Shown in pieces: positions 1 through 5,072 of a stretch of 6,246 nucleotides of DNA. The DNA comes from an uncultured Bdellovibrionales bacterium (lineage in GTDB: Bacteria; Bdellovibrionota; Bdellovibrionia; Bdellovibrionales; JAMPXM01), in NCBI GenBank assembly GCA_937927435.1, contig CALBDW010000065.1, positions 1-6,246 on the forward strand, given 5' to 3'. The notes beneath the pieces were generated by a model that did no database searches, was not told the origin of the DNA, and saw only the letters and a program-made list of their open reading frames with translations. Within the stretch, counting starts at the first letter, position 1. Each line of letters starts with the position of its first letter. Made by a program: the position numbers and the translations under genes.

Positions 1-108
1 GCGTCGGAACCGGAGTCGGCTCAGGCGTCGGAACCGGAGTCGGCTCAGGCGTCGGAACCGGAGTCGGCTCAGGCGTCGGTTCCGGAGTCGGTTCAGGTGT
101 CGGTTCCG
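1..108 (-). repeat. 24-bp in-frame tandem repeat encoding Pro-Thr-Glu/Val linker
   Basis: Three identical 24-bp units occupy 1-24, 25-48 and 49-72. A fourth at 73-96 differs at three bases, and a half unit sits at 97-108. On the coding (minus) strand the perfect units give the octapeptide EPTPVPTP and the diverged one gives EPTPEPTP, with the finer period being 12 bp (four residues). The unit is a multiple of three, so copy-number change alters linker length without breaking the reading frame. The array touches the window edge, so its total length is unknown. Confidence 0.93.
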
Positions 109-790
109 CCACAACAAAAACGCTCTTCGAGAACGTCAACCAAACGCCATTCGGATTGAATGTCGAATAGACATGAGCCGTAAGAATGAAGTCTCCTCCC
201 GAAGAATACGCATGTTGCGCATTCACGCCGCTGACCGGTTGGCTTCCATCACCAAAGTTCCAAATGATTTGCGTAACCCGATCGGCGACACAGGAAGGAA
301 TCGAAGCAGAAACGGAAACAGAAACTCCCGCTTGAGCGACAGAAGGAGCGGAGAACCTGATATCCGGAACACATTCAAAACCATCGAGATAAGTTAATGC
401 ATTGACCGACTTAGAGACGACAATCTCGTCACCGGAGGCGTCCACAACATGGACCGAGATGTTGTAAACGCCCCGAGTCCTATAAGTATGGGTGAGCGGT
501 CCGGCTCCCGATTGAGTCGCAGAAGAATCACCGAAGGTCCATGTCGCCGAAACAAGATCGAAGGTTGCCGGAAGCACAAGCTTATAGCTCATCGGTGCTC
601 CGACCCATACAACATCGGGTCCTTCAATCCCGATTCCGAGCTGCGATCTCTGCATTTCGAAATCGATGGAAGGAGCCTCTGCACCTCCCGTTGCAGGTTT
701 GTTCGCCATCTGTGAAGATGCCGGCTTTTGACAACCGACACCAACAAGCGCCAACGCGATCAATGAAACAATAAATCTCCGGGCCATCAT
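1..790 (-). CDS. PKD-domain lipoprotein with Pro-Thr-Glu repeat tail (3' end beyond window)
   Basis: The minus-strand frame is open from ATG 790 to the window edge with no stop, giving 263 visible residues; the true C-terminus is outside. The N-terminus (MMARRFIVSLIALALVGVGC) is a lipoprotein-type signal peptide with the candidate lipidated Cys at residue 20. The residue at -3 is Gly, so the lipobox is not a perfect consensus. Two PKD-like (polycystic kidney disease) beta-sandwich domains follow: about 57-130 with the core WTFGDSS and the later THTYRTRGVYNISV, and about 142-228 with WNFGDGS and QHAYSSGGDFILT. Cys140 and Cys167 could pair in domain 2. From residue 229 the chain is a PTPE/PTPV repeat, a typical extended spacer, so another domain probably lies beyond the edge. 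PKD domains are binding or spacer modules on exported proteins; the ligand is unknown. ATG 790 is chosen because a strong ribosome binding site lies 6 nt upstream; ATG 787 is the alternative. Confident on gene and domains, not on role. Confidence 0.88.
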   Translation of the reverse strand, partial: MMARRFIVSLIALALVGVGCQKPASSQMANKPATGGAEAPSIDFEMQRSQLGIGIEGPDVVWVGAPMSYKLVLPATFDLVSATWTFGDSSATQSGAGPLTHTYRTRGVYNISVHVVDASGDEIVVSKSVNALTYLDGFECVPDIRFSAPSVAQAGVSVSVSASIPSCVADRVTQIIWNFGDGSQPVSGVNAQHAYSSGGDFILTAHVYSTFNPNGVWLTFSKSVFVVAEPTPEPTPEPTPEPTPVPTPEPTPVPTPEPTPVPT

Positions 791-796
791 GACGCG

Positions 797-804
797 CCCT
801 CCCC
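797..804 (-). promoter_or_regulatory. Strong ribosome binding site of the PKD lipoprotein gene
   Basis: On the minus strand the sequence GGGGAGGG lies 6 nt before ATG 790. It is a purine-rich Shine-Dalgarno match and fixes the start of the lipoprotein gene. It is the only clear Shine-Dalgarno sequence in front of any complete gene start in this window. Confidence 0.7.
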
Positions 805-813
805 TTTGATGAT

Positions 814-819
814 TCTATA
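814..819 (-). promoter_or_regulatory. Possible -10 box of the PKD lipoprotein gene
   Basis: TATAGA on the minus strand matches four of six positions of the sigma70-type TATAAT. It would start transcription near 807, just ahead of the ribosome binding site at 797-804, leaving a leader of about 17 nt. The hexamer at -35 spacing (842-837, GATTTC) is a poor match and overlaps an inverted repeat. Better -35 words, TTGACT at 869-864 and TTGACA at 890-885, are too far away to pair with it. Confidence 0.3.
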
Positions 820-828
820 GTCGCCGAA

Positions 829-851
829 TCCGATCTGAAATCGGAATTTTT
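829..851 (+). other. Hairpin with following T tract, upstream of the lipoprotein promoter
   Basis: A perfect 6-bp inverted repeat (TCCGAT at 829-834, ATCGGA at 840-845) with a 5-nt loop is followed on the plus strand by ATTTTT at 846-851. Read on the plus strand it looks like a short intrinsic terminator, but no plus-strand gene precedes it. Read on the minus strand it lies at the -35 position of the possible lipoprotein promoter, so an operator dyad is an alternative. The stem is short and chance is possible. Confidence 0.3.
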
Positions 852-1006
852 ATCGAACGCTCGAGTCAAGATGATCCGGTCCTCTGTCAAGGTTTCCAAC
901 GAAATTCCTGAATTCGAAAAATCGTCGAACTTCTATTCGCTTCACCGCGGGAAAGCGTCAAAGAGACAGACAAAATTTTGGAAATTTACTTCGAACGAAA
1001 ATCGCC

Positions 1007-1034
1007 ACCGGACGAAGATCCGATCCGGTTTTTT
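1007..1034. terminator. Possible terminator hairpin immediately after the M23 peptidase gene
   Basis: ACCGGA (1007-1012) pairs with TCCGGT (1024-1029) around an 11-nt loop, directly next to the peptidase stop codon (1036-1034). The position suits termination of the minus-strand peptidase transcript. However, the better T run (six T at 1029-1034) follows the stem on the plus strand, while the minus strand has only a short TTTT at 1002-999 after GGCGA. It may work in both directions or be weak. Confidence 0.4.
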
Positions 1035-2059
1035 CATTGAGAAGCGATGACAGGACGTTCGTATATCGTGCGTTCGTTCACTTTAATCACTAAGGTCCAC
1101 GTGCCCGGAAAATCGAACCGATAATTACCCCACCAATGCGATCGTGGAAGAAATTGAGTGACGAGGCGCTCAAAAAAAACCTCCCGGTCCTCGCGCGCGG
1201 GCGAAAGAAATTCCATACTCAGCACATCTCCCGGCTTGAGAGCCGAAATCGTGACACCCACGCTGAAATCATAACCAGCCGACACGAGGTTGCGGTCGGT
1301 GGTCCCAGGATCTAGAATCGGAAGGATCGAATGAATAATGGGCTGAAAAATCGAGAGGTCCATGACTTTCGGTGCCCACGTCATCACGTCATTCGGTGGA
1401 CTCACAAACAAAGCATCCTTCACCGGATCGATCACGCGTCCCTGACAATCCACCACTTCAAAGTGAAGATGGGGAAACGTCGAGCAACCGGAACTTCCCA
1501 CGAAACCAAGTTGAGTTCCCGCCGCGACTTTGGCTCCGGGATGAACTTTCACCGACCCGCGCTTTAAATGCGCATAAATCGTTTTCCATCCCCCCGTATG
1601 GCGCAATGTAACGTGATTCCATTTATCGGGCGCGCAGTGCAGGTTGCGGTCCGGAGAAGAGTCGAAAACTTCTTCAACAACTCCCTCCGTCGCGGCATAC
1701 ACAGGAATCCCCTTATCCATCATCCGGAAATTTGGGATTTCAAGATCCAGACCTTGATGACCGTCATACGTTACGGCCTCCGCACCGGTCCGGCCGAGAT
1801 AATCGCGCATTGAGTTTTTCCTCTTGTCGTGATCGACGTAATTCGCGATGACCCAATCTTTTCCGGCTTCTCCACCGAGCGGCCATAGCAAACGGACGCT
1901 TTGCATTCTGCAATCGCCGGCGGAACTCTGAACCGCGGTCCGGCTCAAGGCGACGTTCTTCCTTGCGCGTTCAGGGGCTTCGGTTCGGATACGGAACTGA
2001 TGAAAAACAATGAGTCCAAGACCTGCCGAAAACAGGACCGCGATGACAATTCTTTCCAT
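1034..2059 (-). CDS. Membrane-anchored M23-family zinc metallopeptidase
   Basis: This is a 341-residue protein with an N-terminal hydrophobic segment (about 3-20). No obvious signal-peptidase site follows, so it is probably an uncleaved inner-membrane anchor with the rest in the periplasm. The M23 (LytM/lysostaphin-type) domain spans about 95-215. His101 and Asp105 in GHQGLD and His199 in PHLHFE are the expected zinc ligands; His164 in YAHL and His197 are the expected catalytic histidines. All are present, so it should be an active endopeptidase, by family most likely cutting peptide cross-links or stem peptides of peptidoglycan; the substrate is inferred. Cys142, Cys192 (SSGCSTFPHLH) and Cys205 lie in the catalytic region and could form a disulfide. 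Residues about 225-341 form an extra C-terminal domain that I do not recognise, rich in predicted strands. Start ATG 2059 is the only one that keeps the anchor. No Shine-Dalgarno sequence is visible before it. The gene is divergent from the barrel protein gene. Confidence 0.9.
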   Translation of the reverse strand: MERIVIAVLFSAGLGLIVFHQFRIRTEAPERARKNVALSRTAVQSSAGDCRMQSVRLLWPLGGEAGKDWVIANYVDHDKRKNSMRDYLGRTGAEAVTYDGHQGLDLEIPNFRMMDKGIPVYAATEGVVEEVFDSSPDRNLHCAPDKWNHVTLRHTGGWKTIYAHLKRGSVKVHPGAKVAAGTQLGFVGSSGCSTFPHLHFEVVDCQGRVIDPVKDALFVSPPNDVMTWAPKVMDLSIFQPIIHSILPILDPGTTDRNLVSAGYDFSVGVTISALKPGDVLSMEFLSPAREDREVFFERLVTQFLPRSHWWGNYRFDFPGTWTLVIKVNERTIYERPVIASQ

Positions 2060-2068
2060 AACTGGGCT

Positions 2069-2077
2069 ATTCTAACA
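2069..2077 (-). promoter_or_regulatory. Extended -10 box of the M23 peptidase gene, leaderless candidate
   Basis: The minus strand reads TGT followed by TAGAAT (2077-2069), matching an extended -10 (TGnTATAAT) with one mismatch in the hexamer. Only 9 nt separate it from ATG 2059, so transcription would begin about 2-3 nt before the start codon. No -35 box is evident, which is tolerable for extended -10 promoters. Its placement agrees with the missing Shine-Dalgarno sequence. Confidence 0.42.
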
Positions 2078-2150
2078 TAGCGCTCACGGAGAAACAGACC
2101 AATACGGGACACTTCGTCAGGAAACATTCCGTCCGACGACTATTTCAAAT

Positions 2151-2156
2151 TAAAAT
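2151..2156 (+). promoter_or_regulatory. Possible -10 box of the barrel protein gene, leaderless candidate
   Basis: TAAAAT matches five of six positions of TATAAT and lies 7 nt before ATG 2164, so transcription would start at or next to that codon. The only candidate -35 (TTCCGT, 2127-2132) is weak. The box overlaps the alternative ATG at 2155; if this promoter is real, 2155 would not be in the transcript. Confidence 0.33.
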
Positions 2157-2163
2157 GGCATCT

Positions 2164-2901
2164 ATGCGCAAACACATGCGATTGGCATTCATTTTCATCT
2201 TTTTCATGCTTCCTCTTCAATTGAAGGCACAGCTGGAAGGCACTTATGAAGTTATCGTGAGGAAGCAAGAGGAAAAGCGGAACTCCCGCTGGACCCTTGC
2301 CGAATGGCTCGCGCTGAAAGAGCGCAACCGTTGGATGGATCTCTGGCTCGCTCAGAACTCCCGTACCAGTTATTATGAATTTTATCTCGAAGGCCGAGCC
2401 CTCAACTATGGACGGTACGAGTCTTCCCATCCAGACGACATCGTCAATAGAAACGCTTATGGTGGAACGTTCGCCGCTTATGCGGGAGTTGTCGGGCTCC
2501 GCGGAGGATACGACGCCATCGACGAAAATCAATCCACCTGGTTCGGCAGCCTGAATATACGCCTGTTCGGCCGCGCCCTTCAGGATACGCACATCAACCT
2601 CGAATACGGGCTGACGGGCCAAGATTCTTTTCGAAATCAATTTGGCGCGGTGTCGGCGAACCTCTATTTGACCCGGAGTTTCGGGCTTGAAGGAGCTTAT
2701 TCCAAAATCCTCCCGGGCCAGGACGAAAAACACCGCTCTCTCGAAGGCGAAAGCTCAAGAGCCGGTATTTTCATCGATTTCGGTTTCCTACGCGTTTTCG
2801 GGAACTGGCAAAAAGACTTCCGGCACGTCGAAGGAGCCGCTCTTCCCACCCGCGAGCAGTTCCGAGAGGGATTCGGCGGCGGCCTCCGGTTGTATTTTTG
2901 A
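2164..2901 (+). CDS. Exported protein, predicted small outer-membrane beta-barrel of unknown function
   Basis: This is a 245-residue protein (248 if ATG 2155 is used). The N-terminus has a basic start (MRKHMRLAFIFIFF), a hydrophobic core and a likely signal-peptidase I site after LKA, leaving a mature protein starting QLEG. The first mature segment, about residues 30-80, is rich in Trp, Arg and Glu (RWTLAEWLALKERNRWMDLW) and looks helical. From about 95 to the end there are alternating hydrophobic and polar stretches suited to about eight transmembrane strands. The last residues, GGGLRLYF, end in Phe with alternating aromatic or hydrophobic residues, as in BAM-dependent outer-membrane proteins. 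I do not recognise a named family. ATG 2164 is preferred because MRK is a normal signal-peptide start and fits the -10 box at 2151-2156; neither start has a Shine-Dalgarno sequence. The kinase gene begins 66 bp downstream on the same strand. Confidence 0.8.
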   Translation: MRKHMRLAFIFIFFMLPLQLKAQLEGTYEVIVRKQEEKRNSRWTLAEWLALKERNRWMDLWLAQNSRTSYYEFYLEGRALNYGRYESSHPDDIVNRNAYGGTFAAYAGVVGLRGGYDAIDENQSTWFGSLNIRLFGRALQDTHINLEYGLTGQDSFRNQFGAVSANLYLTRSFGLEGAYSKILPGQDEKHRSLEGESSRAGIFIDFGFLRVFGNWQKDFRHVEGAALPTREQFREGFGGGLRLYF

Positions 2902-2930
2902 AAAAGCGCGTCCTTTCCGCTATTTGCACA

Positions 2931-2958
2931 TTGACGAACTCTCCCCGATCATTCAAAT
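2931..2958 (+). promoter_or_regulatory. Possible promoter of the sensor kinase gene, leaderless candidate
   Basis: TTGACG (2931-2936, five of six matches to the -35 consensus) is followed after 16 bp by TCAAAT (2953-2958, four of six to the -10). The -10 ends 9 nt before ATG 2968, so the transcript would begin about 3 nt before the start codon. There is no Shine-Dalgarno sequence before 2968. This would let the kinase be expressed apart from the barrel gene 66 bp upstream. Confidence 0.4.
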
Positions 2959-2967
2959 TCGCCATCA

Positions 2968-5064
2968 ATGAAGAAAGTAGCGGCGTTTTTGTTTATCCTG
3001 GGACTCTTCTGGGGAGCCAGCGGCGCTCAGTGGGCGTTCGCTGCTTCCAAACCTCCGGAAAACGAAAAACTCAAAGTCGCAGTTGATTTAAACTCCCCGC
3101 CGTTTTCGTTTATTGACGATCACGACCAACAAGCCGGATACCTCATCGATCTTGTCCGCGCCGTCAGTAAGAATATCAATGCCGAAGTTCAAATTCTGTC
3201 CGCGAACAAGCACGATATCATCCAATACTTGAAAACGGGAAAGATCGATTTCGCGCCTTTCATCGCCAAATCCCCAGAACCTCCGCATTGGGTCGTGCTG
3301 GGCGATACGCATACGGTCGATTATGACGCGATCTTCGTTCATCGCGACGAAGACGCGATCATTTCTGAAGACGACCTCGACAACAAGCGCGCGATCGTTC
3401 TCAAAGACAGTCTGGCTCATAAGTACTTGCTCGAAACCGCCTTTAAAGGAGAAATCACAGTCGCCCATTCCATTTCCGAAGCGCTCAACATCCTGAAGAG
3501 CGGCGCCGGACAAGCCTTTATGGGGCCGCAACTTGCAACTTTGGCCGCTATCGAAATGCAAGGAATCAAACAAATCCGAATGGCGCCGGAGCCTCGCTTC
3601 GGCCCCTACACGCATCGTTTTGCCTTCGCGGTACGAGCCGGAAACGACTCGCTTCTAAACCTTTTGAAAGCAGGGCTCAAGAAGTCGATCGCGTCTGGCG
3701 AATACCAGAATATCGCCGAACGCTGGTTGCATACTTTGGATCCCGACCAACGCCGCCGACATGAAAGACAGAGGAATCTCGTTATCACGACGATTCTCGC
3801 CGCGAGCACCACCTTGATTCTGGCGGGGCTTGTCTTCGCTTTCAAAGGGGAAGTCGACCGGAAAACCCGATCGCTTGTCGAAAGCGAAAAACGTTTCCGC
3901 AACCTTGTCGATAACCTGCCTGGGGCAGTTTTCCGCTTCCGCGTCACCGACCGCTGGGAACTTGAGTTCGTCAGCGACGCGATCGAACGACTGACGGGAT
4001 ATCCCGTCCACGAGTTCACGGTATCGAAAAAGCGCACGCTGGGAAGCGTGCTTTATCCCGACGAAAACTGGACCATAGAGAAACTGCGGAACCACATCCT
4101 CGAATCGGGCCGGGTCGAAACCGATATCCGCGTCCTTCACAAGAGCGGCGAAACCCTTTGGGTGCACCTCCGCGCCCGGACCTCAATCGACGAAGTCGAC
4201 AAAGGTATCGTCGTCGACGGGATCCTATTCGACATCACCGAACAAAAACGCGTGGCAGATCTTTTAATGAAGCAACAGTCGCGCATGGCTTCGTCCGCCC
4301 GCCTCTCGGCTCTCGGGGAAATGGCCGGAGGTATTGCGCACGAAATCAACAATCCACTGGCCATCATCAGCCTGCGTACGCATCAACTTGCCCAACTGGT
4401 TAAAAAAGGCCATTTGGAGGCCGGCGACATCTTTAAAATCACCGACAGTATCGAAAAAACCGTCGACCGTATTTCTAAAATCATCAAATCACTGCAAATC
4501 GTCGCCCGGGAGTCCAAACACGATCCGTTTGAAATCGTGTCGTTAAGGTCTATCGTCAACGACACGCTGGAACTCTGCCTTGAAAGAATGAAGAAGTACG
4601 GAATCAAGATCATCGTCGACGACAACATCGACGCCATCGATTTGGAATGCCGGCGTGTTCAGATCTCCCAAGTGCTTCTGAACCTGATGAACAACGCGTT
4701 CGACGCTCTCATGAGTCTGCCGACCCGCTACATCCGACTCTCAGCCCGCATTTTCAACTCGAACTCAAACGAGTATGTTGAAATCTCGGTGACCGATAGC
4801 GGCAACGGCATTCTCAAAGAGAACGCCCACAAGATCTTCCAGCCGTTCTTTACGACGAAAGGCCCCGGAAAAGGCACAGGGCTCGGTCTCAGCATTTCGA
4901 AAGGTATGATCGAATCCCACGACGGTTTCATTTGGCTCGACACGGATCATCCAACCACCCGTTTCGTCATCGTTTTACCGAGACGCCAGATGGGGAACTC
5001 ACGCGAAACGGAAGCCGTTTCAAAAGCCGTGGGCCAGCCAGCCGACGACGCGACCTTCGTTTAA
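2968..5064 (+). CDS. Sensor histidine kinase: periplasmic solute-binding domain, PAS, HisKA, HATPase
   Basis: This 698-residue protein starts with a signal peptide (MKKVAAFLFILGLFWGASGA, likely cut near AFA-ASK at 25-26). A family-3 solute-binding (SBP_bac_3, Venus-flytrap) domain covers about 34-257 and begins KVAVDLNSPPFSF. A membrane helix lies at about 271-291, then a short helical linker and a cytoplasmic PAS domain at about 306-427 ending FDITEQK. HisKA has the phospho-acceptor His458 in HEINNPLA. The HATPase has an N box around Asn576 (LNLMNNAFDA), a G1 box DSGNGI (610-615), an F box QPFFTTK and a G2 box GKGTGLGLS. All kinase motifs are intact. The tail, 672-698, looks disordered. The architecture recalls BvgS/EvgS-type sensors with a periplasmic flytrap, but there is one such domain and no receiver or Hpt domain, so it must act on a separate regulator that is not in this window. 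The residues that usually grip amino acids in this fold are not visible, so the ligand is unknown. It is convergent with the transpeptidase gene, with 8 bp between the stops. Confidence 0.93.
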   Translation: MKKVAAFLFILGLFWGASGAQWAFAASKPPENEKLKVAVDLNSPPFSFIDDHDQQAGYLIDLVRAVSKNINAEVQILSANKHDIIQYLKTGKIDFAPFIAKSPEPPHWVVLGDTHTVDYDAIFVHRDEDAIISEDDLDNKRAIVLKDSLAHKYLLETAFKGEITVAHSISEALNILKSGAGQAFMGPQLATLAAIEMQGIKQIRMAPEPRFGPYTHRFAFAVRAGNDSLLNLLKAGLKKSIASGEYQNIAERWLHTLDPDQRRRHERQRNLVITTILAASTTLILAGLVFAFKGEVDRKTRSLVESEKRFRNLVDNLPGAVFRFRVTDRWELEFVSDAIERLTGYPVHEFTVSKKRTLGSVLYPDENWTIEKLRNHILESGRVETDIRVLHKSGETLWVHLRARTSIDEVDKGIVVDGILFDITEQKRVADLLMKQQSRMASSARLSALGEMAGGIAHEINNPLAIISLRTHQLAQLVKKGHLEAGDIFKITDSIEKTVDRISKIIKSLQIVARESKHDPFEIVSLRSIVNDTLELCLERMKKYGIKIIVDDNIDAIDLECRRVQISQVLLNLMNNAFDALMSLPTRYIRLSARIFNSNSNEYVEISVTDSGNGILKENAHKIFQPFFTTKGPGKGTGLGLSISKGMIESHDGFIWLDTDHPTTRFVIVLPRRQMGNSRETEAVSKAVGQPADDATFV

Positions 5065-5072
5065 TCCCACAC

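Noticed and set aside
1..108. CRISPR array or intergenic repeat at the left edge
   Set aside because: Units are directly adjacent with no unique spacers and keep a single reading frame encoding Pro-Thr-Glu, so it is a coding tandem repeat.
173..774. Plus-strand open frames in the first 800 bases (173-397, 449-715, 541-774)
   Set aside because: They are antisense to the PKD lipoprotein gene, whose frame is open to the edge and has a signal peptide, two PKD motifs and a ribosome binding site.
624..899. Minus-strand 91-codon open frame overlapping the start of the lipoprotein gene
   Set aside because: It lies in a different frame from the lipoprotein, has no domain, and its first part covers the promoter and ribosome binding site region.
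900..916. Imperfect dyad around GAATTC in the 791-1033 intergenic region
   Set aside because: It needs a bulged base to pair, lies in AT-rich sequence and is not near a promoter, so chance is the simplest explanation.
2140..2733. 197-codon minus-strand open frame opposite the barrel protein gene
   Set aside because: The plus-strand product has a signal peptide and a barrel-type C-terminus; the minus-strand product has neither a signal nor a recognisable domain.
2905..2921. Hairpin between the barrel gene and the kinase gene as a terminator
   Set aside because: Only four base pairs (AGCG with CGCT) around a 9-nt loop and no T tract.
3088..4167. Long open frames on the minus strand opposite the kinase gene (3088-3615, 3606-4037, 3655-4167)
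   Set aside because: They lie wholly within the kinase coding sequence, overlap one another, show no recognisable domain, and their composition is that expected of antisense to a codon-biased gene.
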